From Phallusia mammillata (lineage: Eukaryota > Chordata > Ascidiacea > Phlebobranchia > Ascidiidae): a DNA stretch of 64,000 bases. Positions 9,813 to 23,800 of this stretch are shown in pieces. The number at the start of each line of letters is the position of its first letter. Position 1 is the first letter of the stretch. Under the pieces are notes generated by a model. The model ran no database searches, was not told the DNA's origin, and worked only from the letters and a program-made list of their open reading frames with translations. Position numbers and translations under genes: made by a program. The stretch lies in contig QLIY01000026.1 in the NCBI GenBank assembly GCA_003260075.1, positions 65,763 through 129,762 on the forward strand, written 5' to 3'.

Positions 9813-12154
9813 ATGGATTTATTGGATTTTGAAAAACCACTGGAATCTGAAGATTATTACAAAATTATTGGATGCACTGAATTGTCAACAGTGAGTTGGT
9901 TTTGTTCTTTGTGGTAATCAGTACAAGAAACTGAATGTTAGGTAATATTTAGGTTAAATTTGTCTTAGTATGACTTTTTATTTAGCAAAGGAAACATTCA
10001 ATAACTGATTTTTTTGATTGGCAAATAAGTTAACTAAGGTACTTTTGTGTCCAGCAACAATATGTAACTAACATTCAGTAGTTATTTGCATCAGTATTCA
10101 ATTGGTGCAATACCAGTGTAGTATTAAGGACCCTGACTGGTCAAGCTGTGACCTATACCCTTTCTTGACTGTGACTTTGTACAAACATTTCATATTGTTT
10201 TCACCACAGACAGAACAAATTCTTACAGAATATAGAATTAAAGCAAAAAAGTTCCATCCTGACAAAAACCCTTCAGATCAAAATGCTGCATCAGAATTTG
10301 CAAAACTTCTGGAGGCTAAGGATGTCCTAACTGATCCTGAGGTTGAAAAAATATGTTATGTTACTGGTCTAAAAGAAAACTAACCCGTATATGTCTGGCG
10401 AACAGTTTACGCTTTTATGTCAATCACCACCTATAAATGATTTGCTTAGTCAATTTGTTTGATACTCCCCCCCCCCTGACAAAAACCCTTCAGATCAAAA
10501 TGCTGCATCAGAATTTGCAAAACTGCTGGAGGCTAAGGATGTCCTGACTGATCCTGAGGTGGATAAAATATGTTATGTTTTTCTAAAAGAAAACTAACCC
10601 GTATATATGCCTAGTGAACAGTTTAGGCTTTTATGTCAATCAACACCTATAGATGATTTGCTTAGTCAATGTGTTTGATACTGTTAACTAGAACAGGGCT
10701 ACTCAAAATTTCTTGCTCTGTGACCCTATTTTAAAACAAATTTCTATGCGACCCCTTAATGGGGGGCACAACCTTTTCACTATGACGGCCGCATCACAGA
10801 TCTTTAATTCACCTAAGGCTGCCTACTTGATTGTGTTTTAAAATTACTGATGTGAAGAAATACTTAAAGCCTAAATTAATTTCTAACTTGATACACAGAT
10901 TGACAGTCTTGGCTTTTATGACGTCATAATCTATATTGTGATCGCTGTGGCATCTGCTTTTTTGCATTGTTTGCACACAATAGGCATAAAAAAGTCTGGC
11001 GCATTTGGCTACTAGGCTGGTAATGTTCTTTTAGTTCCACAAAATGTGTTCAAAGCAGTTTGAAAATCAACATATTTGGCAAAAGAATTTTTATTTACGT
11101 CACGGCCACCAGTACATATATTCTAATAAACATGTTTACGTCTGCAGGTTGTGCACCCCTGGTATAGCCTATACACGAGAATGATGTTTGAACAATAAAT
11201 TTACGCATGAAGTCCAGAGCCCTGAACTAGAATATGCTGTTATGAAAAGTCACACAAACATTTTGTTTGGGATTTACTAATTCATTGTGTTTCAGAGACG
11301 AAAAGAGTATGAACAGTGGAAAAACAGTGGGTTGCAAATCTCTTTCAAAAGATGGAAATCATTAGGAGGATCACTGAAAATGGTGTGGCAGGTTCCATGT
11401 GTACTACCATATTGTTACCAGTAGTAATGTTACAATTCGTTTTGCTGTAGGATAGGCCATGTTTTTGTACAGTATTTGATTTGTATGACTGCAAAATTTC
11501 TGTCATTTTGTCACCTATTTTTACAGTGTTTTATTTTAAGCTTCCAGCATTTAGCCCACTGGGTCAAGTAATTGATCAATATTGGAATCTGATGGTGTTT
11601 GAACAAGTTGTACAACAAAATGTTGTCTTTGTATCAACTTCTAATAGCCTGTACAATTTAGACAGTTTGTACAACAAACCTTTGCTATGTGAAAGACCCT
11701 TTAAACCCAGCAACTACTCTGTTGGCCTGATGATGTGAAGAAAATTCTACTACAGCTGATTTGAAAACCAATTCATACTTAGTAAATTATGCTACATCAT
11801 GCAACCTTTCATTTGTGTAACATACACTAAGGGCCCATTTGTGTAACATAAAAAAAACTATTGTGAAATGAAATAGTACAGTAAATATGCATGCCCACTT
11901 TCTAACAGTAAAACTTATAACATATTTTTTACAGTCCATGCATTGGGCCACAAAATCAACCAACAAAACTCCAATGGTTTCAGATGGAAAAGGTATTACA
12001 GATATAGTATATGTGTTGGAATATGAACTTTGTCTTTATGTACAATCTTTGTAATATAGAAGAAGAGCCATCTAACAGCATGCATCTCCAAACCAGCTCA
12101 GGACCACTGCCCTTTTCAGACACTCTTAAAAAGTTTCGAAACTATGAAATTTAA
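9813..12154 (+). CDS. DNAJC12: DNAJC12-type J-domain co-chaperone
   Basis: DNAJC12 is an HSP40-type co-chaperone; in mammals it assists HSP70 with aromatic amino-acid hydroxylases. Five exons (9813-9890, 10210-10341, 11296-11382, 11935-11992, 12060-12154) give 149 residues in clean phase. The J domain starts with ESEDYYKIIGCTELST, keeps the catalytic HPD (KKFHPDKNP), and ends with LTDPE then RRKEYEQWK. The family-specific features follow: a SMHW motif after the J domain and the conserved C-terminal KKFRNYEI. The length is shorter than the human protein (198) because the central acidic linker is short. The donor of exon 2 reads GAG|GTTGAA. A second, partial copy of exon 2 sits in intron 2 after a run of ten C. 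Intron 2 also holds a nested MITE. Confidence 0.9.
10477..10682 (+). repeat. tandem second copy of DNAJC12 exon 2 (3' part) and intron
   Basis: The sequence is about 90% identical to 10259-10466 and starts directly after ten C (10467-10476). It repeats the DKNPSDQNAASEFAKLLEAK part of exon 2, its donor and downstream intron sequence, but lacks the exon's acceptor. It is most likely the other haplotype joined in tandem; a real partial exon duplication is the alternative. Confidence 0.75.
10694..11224. mobile_element. hAT-type MITE with a second MITE nested inside
   Basis: The element begins CAGGGCT and ends AGCCCTG, and is flanked by a perfect 8-bp target-site duplication, aactagaa (10686-10693 and 11225-11232). 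Inside it, about 10758-11165, is a second element with ends GCACAACCTTTT and GGTTGTGCACCCCTGG, of the same family as 48170-48508. Confidence 0.75.
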
Positions 12155-12932
12155 GTTTTTATAGCTTTTAAACCTCCCATTTTTCATTTTGTAGGGCCAT
12201 TTTTTCACCAATGAATGGTAAATTTGTTAGCCTTTTGTGCAACAATTGGCAAAATTTTGTAAAGGTGTGCAAAATTGGGGTGCTGCAGAAAATTTGATGC
12301 AAATTTTACGATCAAAATCAGCATGGGGTTAAATGAGAGAAAAATATGCAGAAAACTTTTGCTTTAAATCATTGGTTTCTAAACTGTGAAGTGATAAGCA
12401 AACGACTTTCAGACAGTCTGCAAATATACTTTGGTTGTATAACTTTAGACTCACTGCTTTGAACTATTGATTATTATTGTGCAATATGTGTCTTATGTTC
12501 CAATACACTTTGAATGCTTACTTTTATTAGCAATACAAAGTCACATAACAAATATTTCTGGTGCAAATCAATGCTGCAATTTTAAAACCATAAGAAAGTG
12601 TGTATGGGATCATATGAAAACTAATCTAAGCCTATGTTGTATTCAGAAAAAAAATACAGTAAAGATGACAGTTTATCTTATTTTCCACAGATTTCTAAAA
12701 ATGTTTACAGAAACTGGCATGATTTGGCGAATACATAACACAGTGCATAACGTTGTGTAAAACCACAACAAATATATTTTTGAGGATATTGTCCACCCAA
12801 TAGTCACCACATATATTAGCACCTAACAAAAAAGGTGTCGAGTGGTGGTGATTTCAAGGTAGAGGGAAATGATGACATATTCACAAACAATTCATACACA
12901 ATAAAAGTAGTATTGTTTTACTCAATAGCGGT
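12155..12932. other. intergenic region between convergent DNAJC12 and NDST
   Basis: AT-rich sequence. It holds the DNAJC12 3'UTR, with a possible AATAAA at 12900. No gene recognised. Confidence 0.4.
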
Positions 12933-14815
12933 ATTTCAAAAATAGTGGAAAAACAGAACCATAAATAAGAATACCCTTTCTAACAGCGATGCTAAAAAAT
13001 GAGCACCGACCGTGCAAACTTGAGGCATCTTGTATTGATTATATTTGACAATAACATTTTTGCCATTCAATGCTGCTCAGATTGCACTGGCAAACAATAT
13101 CAAACTGTAATGGTACAAAGCACATGACCACAAAACTTTTAACAACTTGAATGGCAAAATATTTGAGGTAGTTAAGGTAAGTCTTACATAAGACAACATG
13201 AGACGGAAACGGTCTTATTTTCAAGACAATAATAATACAATCAACAATGATCGCCATATGCCCCCACAATGTTACAGTCCACGCCCGCACGCTGCATGTT
13301 TTCCAACTAGGATGGCTTGAAGTTTTGCCGCTTTTTTCAGCACAACAATGCTTACATGCTAGGAGCCCTGTTGTTCCTCTAACCATTTTGGAACTGGCTT
13401 GTTCATTGATTTGAGCATCTGAAGTAACTTGGTATTGGCCACTTGATAGTACTTTGTCAGGAACATTTGACTCTTAAAAATAATTACAGTCAATTTTTAG
13501 TAAGATTTCAAAATATTTGCATTGAAAGTGCATTGAATAAAAACCCTTTTTGTTAGTATAGAACTTTTTTATTACTTTGTTTATGCAGGCAGTAATAAAG
13601 ATCGTTTTAAATGTATCCATATACCTTGTCATCCATGTCAGGATATAACCTTCCTTTGCTTTTGCCGAGACATTTTAATCTTTTTTGTTCCGTCACCTGG
13701 CAGAAGAATCCCTTTTTCTGGTCAAACCTACAAAACAAGTGTTTCTTGTTTGTTCAAAATTCAAATCAAGCACTTTAGAAAGATAGAATCAGCATTTGTT
13801 GCTTAATTTGTGACAATTTGGTTTGATACCGATTTCATTGTATTGCGTTCTACTTACTTTAGCTTTTTACTGTAATCAATGATATTTTTGAATCCCAAAG
13901 CTTTCTGAACATGCTGCATGACCACAGCTGGTTTTTCTTTCAGCATTTCCCCATCCACAATAACAATCTGTAAAAACGGTAAGCAAACACATATTTTAGT
14001 AGCCCATGAAAAGAACATTAAACCTAAATAATAATGTTTAACGCCTACTGAGGGGCAAAGTGACATGCATTGATTTTGATGCAATAAATATTTTTTTCAC
14101 TCTTTTACCAGCAAAATGTACAGACAGTAGCAAGATATGACCAATCAATCATGATTGATTTGAGAACAACAACTGTGTCACAGTGGCGTAGCCAGATTTT
14201 CAAAGTTGTTTATTGAGAAACTTGAATTTAGTGTAGTTTCGTCTCTCAACTATCAAAGGAATATGTAAATTACTAAAGATGATTGTTGTCACCAAGTTGT
14301 TAGCCGAAATCCATGCTTTATATATATTTATGCAGACATGGAATAAATCAGTAAATAAATCGTTTGGCTGTCCCGTCGCACCACAATTTGGCAAATCACG
14401 TGTTTGGTAAAAGCATGTCTTACGCCGAGCGTTAGCAAAAATTGGTATTGGACAACAAATTATTTGGCCCTCCCAAAATTTTCGGCTGCCTACGCCACTG
14501 CTGTGTCACGATATTCGTTTCATTTTACACCAAACAAAACATGTTTCACATGCATTTTACACACCTGATCGGAACGCCGTCCATCCGTCCACCTTTCCAA
14601 GTGATAAGCGTAAAAGCCAGGATCGAGACACCTGCGTTGAAGAGAAATCAAAGCAGGGGGTGACCCTTGTCGCTTGGCGTTGACAACTTGGTAAAAACTG
14701 TACTTGAGTGCCGTTGGATCGTCGTGAGATCGCATATGCTGCAAAATGAGACAACCCGTGAAGCAAATGTTCGCACGACTCATTCGAAACGTGTTTCAAA
14801 CATATTATTTTTTAC
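12933..14815. repeat. first copy of 1.9-kb duplicated block (NDST last four exons)
   Basis: Nearly identical to 14817-16927, to which it is joined by one n at 14816. It holds NDST exons 18-21 with an intact stop (TAG at 13361-13359). Confidence 0.85.
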
Positions 14816-17800
14816 NATTTCAAAAATAGTGGAAAAACAGAACCATAAATAAGAATACCCTTTCTAACAGCGATGCTAAAAAATGAGCACCGACCGTGCA
14901 AACTTGAGGCATCTTGTATTGATTATATTTGACAATAACATTTTTGCCATTCAATGCTGCTCAGATTGCACTGGCAAACAATATCAAACTGTAATGGTAC
15001 AAAGCACATGACCACAAAACTTTTAACAACTTGAATGGCAAAATATTTGAGGTAGTTAAGGTAAGTCTTACATAAGACAACATGAGACGGAAACGGTCTT
15101 ATTTTCAAGACAATAATAATACAATCAACAATGATCGCCATATGCCCCCACAATGTTACAGTCCACGCCCGCACGCTGCATGTTTTCCAACTTGGATGGC
15201 TTGAAGTTTTGCCGCTTTTTTCAGCACAACAATGCTTACATGCTAGGAGCCCTGTTGTTCCTCAACCATTTTGGAACTGGCTTGTTCATTGATTTGAGCA
15301 TCTGAAGTAACTTGGTATTGGCCACTTGATAGTACTTTGTCAGGAACATTTGACTCTTAAAAATAATTACAGTCAATTTTTAGTAAGATTTCAAAATATT
15401 TGCATTGAAAGTGCATTGAATAAAAACCCTTTTTGTTAGTATAGAACTTTTTTATTACTTTGTTTATGCAGGCAGTAATAAAGATCATTTTAAATGTATC
15501 CATATACCTTGTCATCCATGTCAGGATATAACCTTCCTTTGCTTTTGCCGAGACATTTTAATCTTTTTTGTTCTGTCACCTGGCAGAAGAATCCCTTTTT
15601 CTGGTCAAACCTACAAAACAAATGTTTCTTGTTTGTTCAAAATTCCCCCCCCCCCATATAACCTTCCTTTGCTTTTGCCGAGACATTTTAATCTTTTTTG
15701 TTCCGTCACCTGGCAGAAGAATCCCTTTTTCTGGTCAAACCTACAAAACAAGTGTTTCTTGTTTGTTCAAAATTTAAATCAAGCACTTTAGAAAGATAGA
15801 ATCAGCATTTGTTGCTTAATTTGTGATAATTTGGTTTGATACCGATTTCATTGTATTGCGTTCTACTTACTTAAGCTTTTTACTGTAATCAATGATATTT
15901 TTGAATCCCCCCCCCCCCTCAAGCACTTTAGAAAGATAGAATCAGCATTTGTTGCTTAATTTGTGACAATTTGGTTTGATACCGATTTCATTGTATTGCG
16001 TTCTACTTACTTTAGCTTTTTACTGTAATCAATGATATTTTTGAATCTCAAAGCTTTCTGAACATGCTGCATGACCACAGCTGGTTTTTCTTTCAGCATT
16101 TCCCCATCCACAATAACAATCTGTAAAAACGGTAAGCAAACACATATTTTAGTAGCCCATGAAAAGAACATTAAACCTAAATAATAATGTTTAACGCCTA
16201 CTGAGGGGCAAAGTGACATGCATTGATTTTGATGCAATAAATATTTTTTTCACTCTTTTACCAGCAAAATGTACAGACAGTAGCAAGATATGACCAATCA
16301 ATCATGATTGATTTGAGAACAACAACTGTGTCACAGTGGCGTAGCCAGATTTTCAAAGTTGTTTATTGAGAAACTTGAATTTAGTGTAGTTTCGTCTCTC
16401 AACTATCAAAGGAATATGTAAATTACTAAAGATGATTGTTGTCACCAAGTTGTAGCCGAAATCCATGCTTTATATATATTTATGCAGACATGGAATAAAT
16501 CAGTAAATAAAAAGCATGTCTTACGCCGAGCGTTAGCAAAAATTGGTAGTGGACAACAAATTATTTGGCCCCTCCCAAAATTTTCGGCTGCCTACGCCAC
16601 TGCTGTGTCACGATATTCGTTTCATTTTACATCAAACAAAACATGTTCACATGCATTTTACACACCTGATCGGAACGGCGTCCATCCGTCCACCTTTCCA
16701 AGTGATAAGCGTAAAAGCCAGGATCGAGACACCGGCGTTGAAGAGAAATCAAAGCAGAAGGTGACCCTTGTCGCTTGGCGTTGACAACTTGGTAAAAACT
16801 GTACTTGAGTGCCGTTGGATCGTCATGAGATCGCATATGCTGCAAAATACCGACAAAATGAGACAACCCGTGAAGCAAATGTTCGCACGACTCATTCGAA
16901 ACATGTTTCAAACATATCATTTTTTACGAGTTCGTCGTTTGTTTGCTGTACCCAGTGATAAAAGTATAATAATTTTGATCTAGCATTTATTGTTATCTTA
17001 CTGAAATTTCAGTCGTATTTGTAACAAAGTCTTAAAAACGAAAACAACATTTGAAGGCCAAATGACGTAAGAACGTCACTAAAACAAGATTTTATGCGAA
17101 TATGAAGGTTAGGGATTTTATAATATGTTTATGATATAGACCAGTGGTTCTCAACCAGGGCCCATGGCTCCCCCCCCCCCACATTTTCGAGCACATTGTG
17201 CAAAAAACGCTCGCATGCCCGTCTCCCAGGGGGGGCACGGATGTAGATTCACCAGAAACGCCCACTAAAAGCCCTTTTCTTATATTCTTTGTTCCCTAAT
17301 TTAATCGACTTTTTCACATACTATTTGTCTATATTGAGGTTTTACACGATTATAGATTCTTGTTTACTCTATTCGGCCTGTTTAAACTGAATTTCAGTAG
17401 TACCGAGTTTCAACACAAGTTTCATTTATTAAGGGGGCCACGAGGCCCAAAAGTTACTTTTAGGGGGGCACCGTCCACGAAAGGTTGAGAACCACTGGTT
17501 TAGACAGTAAAGCAGTTTTTCTTTCATCTGTTCGGTGGTATCGTATTGAGGAAGACGTAGCAGGTTAAGACAGGTTGATGATGTTGGAAGTCTGTCAGCC
17601 TCGCCGCCATTTTGAATACAAAATTGAGGATGTATTTCCTTAAATCAGAGGAGGGCGAGAACAACTTGTCACAATCAACAAAAGTTTTGCTTGTCTCTTC
17701 TGTAAACTCACCTAAAACTTCCCATAAGAGTTGGATAACCATATGGTCAGAAGTGTATCCGCCTATAAAGACTGAGTTGTTTTTGATGTGCTTCAGATAC

Positions 17801-20800
17801 CCCCCCCCCAAAGTTACTTTTAGGGGGGCACCGTCCACGAAAGGTTGAGAACCACTGATATAGACGATAGTTTTTTGTTCCGGACCGTTCCGGTTTACTG
17901 ATATAAATACTGGTCACAGTGGAAAGTACACCAAACCATCAGAAGCCTGTTTTACCTGATACCAGGAGTAGGCTCGCTTCGCCGGATCGATTAATATGAC
18001 AACCACGTGACTTTTAGGTAAGAGGGCAGCCACGCGACGTGGGACGACCTCTTGATCAAAATATGTCGCACTCTTCTCAAACAGAATTGTGTCGATGGAC
18101 GGAACAGGAAAATAGTCCATGTACCTAAGTAATGTAAAATCATGTTACAGAACAAAGGCCAAATTGTAACTTAATTTAATTATGCTTCAATTTTATAGTG
18201 GTGTCAACTAGCCAACATAAAGCAGTCACAGACTGGTTTACGTTGCTGACTGCTGAGTTTAATTACAACACGACTGATTTAAATAGTTGACAGAAAAGAC
18301 ATTAGTTTTTACTGTTTTGGCATATCTATTTAGCCTATAGCAGTGGTTCCCAAACTTTTTCATATTTTTTTCAAAACGGTCCCTTTGCCATTATTTAGAG
18401 GGCTCGCGGTCCTTAAGCCGAAATGTGTATTTCATAAAAACGAAAGTTGATTGAAGTATTTTAGCTAGTTATGCAAAATTGCGCATAACAATCATCCAAA
18501 GACAGCATATGACATCACAGACAGGACAAAAAACNAAAAACATTACGATTGTGCGCGAACAATTGCATTTTTGATAGTTGTCATTCAATAAAGGCCATTG
18601 TTTAGCAATGGAGACAGTCGATTCTCAATTCTACTTTGATTTAAACTTATTTAGTGGCACAAACTGACGCCAAATAAGATTATAGAATTACTTCAACCGC
18701 TTCGCGGTCCCCCCAAAATTGCCTCACGGACCCCAGTTTGGGAACCGCTGGCCTATAGGTTTGTTAAAAATGAAATGCTTTGTCTTGGCTGATGTTTCGA
18801 CAAGCATCGTTATTCCAAAGAGTTTCTTTGTTAGGTAACTAGTCGTGTGATGTGCATTAAAACTTAATTTCAAGACACAATGGATCAGCCAGTTTCGCTT
18901 CCAACATTAATCCATACACACTTTACCGAGAGTGCTTACCAATCAATGCCCTTGTAGTAGTTTGCACCACTGAAGAATTGGACTTCCTCGAAAGTCTTGT
19001 CGCTCGGTCGATTGCTTTCAACATCCGGGTGCATATTCAGAAACCAGTAAAGTGCCGTTGTACCTAAAAACCAACACAATGGCATTTTTTCAAGGCAAAA
19101 CTATCTTTTCAGAATACGTTTAAGTTAACGAAGTTTTAAAATGAAACAAATACATTTATTCACAAATACTTTAAAATGGAATGCTTGGTGTTGTTAGAAG
19201 TTATGAAAACAAGCAATTTGGAAAGGTTATGCAGATTTTGAAGAGTGTACCTGTTTTTTGCGGACCAACAACAACAAAGTTTGGGAGTCGATCGCATGTT
19301 TTGTCTTCAGAATAAATTTCCTTGTGACGTTTGTCCAAACACGGATTCTGAAATATTAGTAGAAGTTATAACACTTTATTTAAAACTCTTTTACGGAGTC
19401 AAATACGAAACCAAAAAAACACCCCGTTCATTCGCCCTTAACCACTTGTTTTTTGTTGCAGAATACAATACTAACACTAGAAAGGTGGTTTTCCTATATA
19501 TTTCCATTTTACAAACTCTGTATCTCACTTACTGTACACACCGTTTCAATATTAACGTATTGACTATCTATTAACATGATTGTCCCCCATACGGCTTTTA
19601 AAGAAGAAAACGCAGACAGTATAATAGACACTGAAAAACTAAGAAGCGAATGGGACCCATAAAAACCCTTGTAAGAAATATGTTCGTCAAAATTTGAAGA
19701 GACTCACAGTCCACAGAGGATCCTTTTCCTCAGGATAAAGTTCGAAGTACTTGCGTCCCACCACCTCCGGCGGATCGTAGCGCAGTTGAAGGTTGGTCCA
19801 GCACTGCACGAATTTGATGGCACGGCGAAACGTATAAATTGCCAGTCGGTCGTTTCCGTAGTTCGACAAATGCGTCATATAGATGTTAAACTGAAAAAAA
19901 TAACACAGACCTAAAAATCATACATATGACACCAACAAGGCTAAATTAATACAACCAAATTTCGAAAAACGTGAATTTATAGCCATAATATTCCTCAAAT
20001 AACGCATAAAAATGGATTGAAGTGGGCTGTATATTCTTTGTTTGCCAAAAAGCGTACCTGATTAAATAGAAATGTTTGAAAGAGCAAGCCGCCGTTAATA
20101 TTCTCATGTAGGGTTGTGGGTCCGCCCGGATATTTGTCCAAAATCATGGTGTGTGTAAACAGACCGCACGTCTGTCGCGGCAAGACCTGAAACAAGAAAT
20201 CTACATTTATTTACAAGCCGCNGATTGAAGTGGGCTGTATATTCTTTGTTTGCCAAAAAGCGTACCTGATTAAATAGAAATGTTTGAAAGAGCAAGCCGC
20301 CGTTAATATTCTCATGTAGGGTTGTGGGTCCGCCCGGATATTTGTCCAAAATCATGGTGTGTGTAAACAGACCGCACGTCTGTCGCGGCAAGACCTGAAA
20401 CAGAAAATCTACATTTATTTACAAGCCGCAGCGTTTTACGTTTCAGTTTATCGTCACTGAAACGCTTGTATGGATTTCAGTACTTTGGTCGCTTTGTTTG
20501 AGGCGCCATGCTACAGGTGAAATCCAAGGCTTTTTTGTTTTTGGTGTTTATTGCGACTTAACCGATGCTATTAACGTCATTTATTTGTTCATGAAAATGA
20601 ATTTATTCAGAAATGAAATGCTCAATAAAGGTACAACTGATCAATAAACGCACTATTCCAAAAATACAACCAAAGTTTCAACAGCTAATTCTAACGCCAA
20701 AGTGGTAAAACATAGGTAGCGTGTCCTCGTGGGTGAAATCCACTTTCTGAAATTGTACCTGTTAAGCCAACACTTTAATATTGCTTGCTGTTTCGTAAAA

Positions 20801-23800
20801 CGGTGGATTTCTGAATAAACCTTAGTGGCCCACGATTGACATTCGTACCTTGGAAAAATGGTGACAATGTTTCAGATTCGTGGTATTTAAGGCGGAAACC
20901 ACTTCTCTTTACGTTTAATGTGTTTAATACCATGTCATATCATTCGAATTACTTGGCAGGCAGAATCGATTTCGCTATGGGAATAATACTGAAGTTACTC
21001 TTGGCACAGTGGTTCCTTCTTTGGTAAAAAAATGGTTACACGATCAAATTCGAGCCACAGGTTAAAGTTTACTTGGCGGCCCTGTATGTGTAATAATATT
21101 GTAGCGCTGTTGCTTGTGAAATCTTGCAATTACAAATCCTGTACTTTCACTTTACCTTTATGTTGTCGTGTATAAAGCCTCTTCTCTTATGATCAGGTCG
21201 TAAGTGTGGGTATTCCTCAGTACTGGTTGTGGTAATATTCCATATCCTGTGCCAGCAATCGTACAAAGGCTGATGCACAGGGTAGACCCCTGCATGGTGC
21301 GGCGAAACGGCATATCCGTGGGACATGTTCAATTTATGTCGCTACAAAAAACAACAACATTTAACGCAGGGGTGGGCAACCTTTGTTAATGTAGGGCCAA
21401 TTATAAATGTCAAAATTGGTTCAAGGGCTGGACATGTGCATCACACAAAGTGATTTTGCTTTGTTTCTTACCAAATATGTATAATTCGTATTTGATTCTA
21501 GCCACATTTTGCCAGTTTGCAGAAAACTAACATCAGGCGCATTAATCACCTTAAAAATATGTAATAATAGGACTCGTTTGCCAGTATTTTCGAAATCCAA
21601 GCGTCCCTCAGGTTGCCCACCCCTGATTTAACGGGTCAGCAAAAACTTAATAGCAAAGTTGCTGTTTGACAAGTTCAGATTTTAAACCCAAAATTCACAT
21701 AGGATGTTAGTGGTGTGCAGCCCCTTAATCGCGTTGGTATTGATTTTGCACTGCAGCAAGCTTATCGCCACATTCGACATAATCAATACATAAGCTTTAC
21801 AACAGCATGCGGAAACACTTTCGTAAACATTCCGCTTAATACAGGGTTAAGACCAAAGCCTGAAATTATGGGAGAAATACATATGAACTGTTGTTGCCAG
21901 GAATAATGTACAAACTAAATACGACCCTTATACTAAAGATTTTGTTTTTAGGAAATACTTTATAAAACAAAGCTTCGACGCTACTTACCACAGCAAATTG
22001 TCTGTTGATGTCCATGTAGCTGCAAAGCTGGCTTACATTTTTAAACCAGTGTGCTTGCATGTGTGACCACATGTGTGGGAACCATTGGAATTTGTCGTGT
22101 AGTTTCAGCAGCAAGCGTTCAGCCTCGGTTTCTTCGGGCTCGCCTGTAACCCAACAAAATGTACAATAAACAAACTAAAAATGTTATTGACAGATTTTAC
22201 TTACAGCTAGATTGATGTTGAGTAATTTGACTTGCACACAAACTATTGTAAAAAGCACCCATATTAATTTACAAAATCTATTTTTACGTTTGGGTAATTT
22301 TGTTTTGTTTTTGCAAAGTAAGAAAAGGGCCTAATCGCATTTCATAAGAGTTGCGATGTAACGTGCATTTTAGAACATTCCTCGCGGCAAAGTTATAAAG
22401 CACGTAAAAACCGCAAAACTTCATTGCACGCAGTGAAAGTGAAACTGGCATTTGATTTGATTAATTAATCCAATGGGTGTTTTATGATTAATAGCGTCAT
22501 AAAAATAGGGTTTGGGACTGCGACTTCAGTAATCTTGTTTAACGGGCAACTCATATTCGGCGTAGAAATTTCTGGCCTACAAAATTTAGGACCACCCAAA
22601 GCCTAGCTAACTGCGTTTATGCTCGAAACGAACAACTTTTTTGCTGGTTGTTGTACAAAAAATTTCTATACAATCGACTTAAACATAAAATTTACCATGG
22701 AAAATAAATTTTCCTGAAAAGCCAAGTTGGAAAGAAAAGCCAGGAATTGTTTCCCTTAATTCCTCTTGGAAATTTAGCAAAGCCTGTAAAATAATTTTTG
22801 GCCACAGATTAAGTAAGTGATTAGTTAGCTAAATAACGTTGCAATGTCGAACAACATTTGACAAACCGTCACGTCGTCTGACGTCATACGAGTGCCCTTG
22901 ACTCCCACAAACATATCGTCGATGTCAATTTGAACGTTTCGTTCCAGTGGTAATGCGAGACGGCCACGTGACAAGTAACTTATTGCATCCAAGAAAAGAA
23001 CCCTTTTACGCAAAAAACAAAATCTCAGTAATTTGGCTCTAATACACACACAATTTTCCACATTTCGTATTAGCTGATGGGTTAAAATCCCAACAGTTTT
23101 TTTTTAATTACCGGACACAAATCCATCCAAATGTTATACCTTCATTAGATCATTGCAAATAGTTTACAGCAGTGGTCGGCAACCCCCGTCAGCCCAGTGC
23201 CGACCCGCAAGGGGATGATAATCAAATTTAGGCGTTTTTATTGCTAAATATTTGTAGTTTTTTTAAAGGCCGATCCGCTATCAAATTTCAGGTTCAAAAC
23301 CGGTCGGCAGTGCAAAAAAGGTTGCCGACCCCTGGTCTACAGCACATATGAGACGTAACAACAACACACCAAGTTTTTATTTTACTTTCAAAACTGTAAT
23401 ATTAAAAGTTTTTGCTCTTGAAAGAGTCAAATTACATACAAATCCCATAATGTACAACTACAAAATTCTTTGTGAGTTGTTTTATCCCATGTTTTTGCTT
23501 CTGCTTATCATTGACGTTTAGCAGATGTTGCCACAACAAAATAAAATGACGATGCTTGTACTGTATTGAAGCAGCCTGACCTTAACATTAATTGTACTTA
23601 CTGATGCAGCCAAAATTTGAGTGCTTCTCCGAAAATAACACCCCCCCCCCCTTTGTGAGTTGTTTTATCCCATGTTTTTGCTTCTGCTTATCATTGACAT
23701 TTAGCAGATGTTGCCACAACAAAATAAAATGGCGATGCTTGTACTGTATTGAAGCAGCCCATCTTTAACATTAATTGTACATACTGATGCAGCCAAAATT

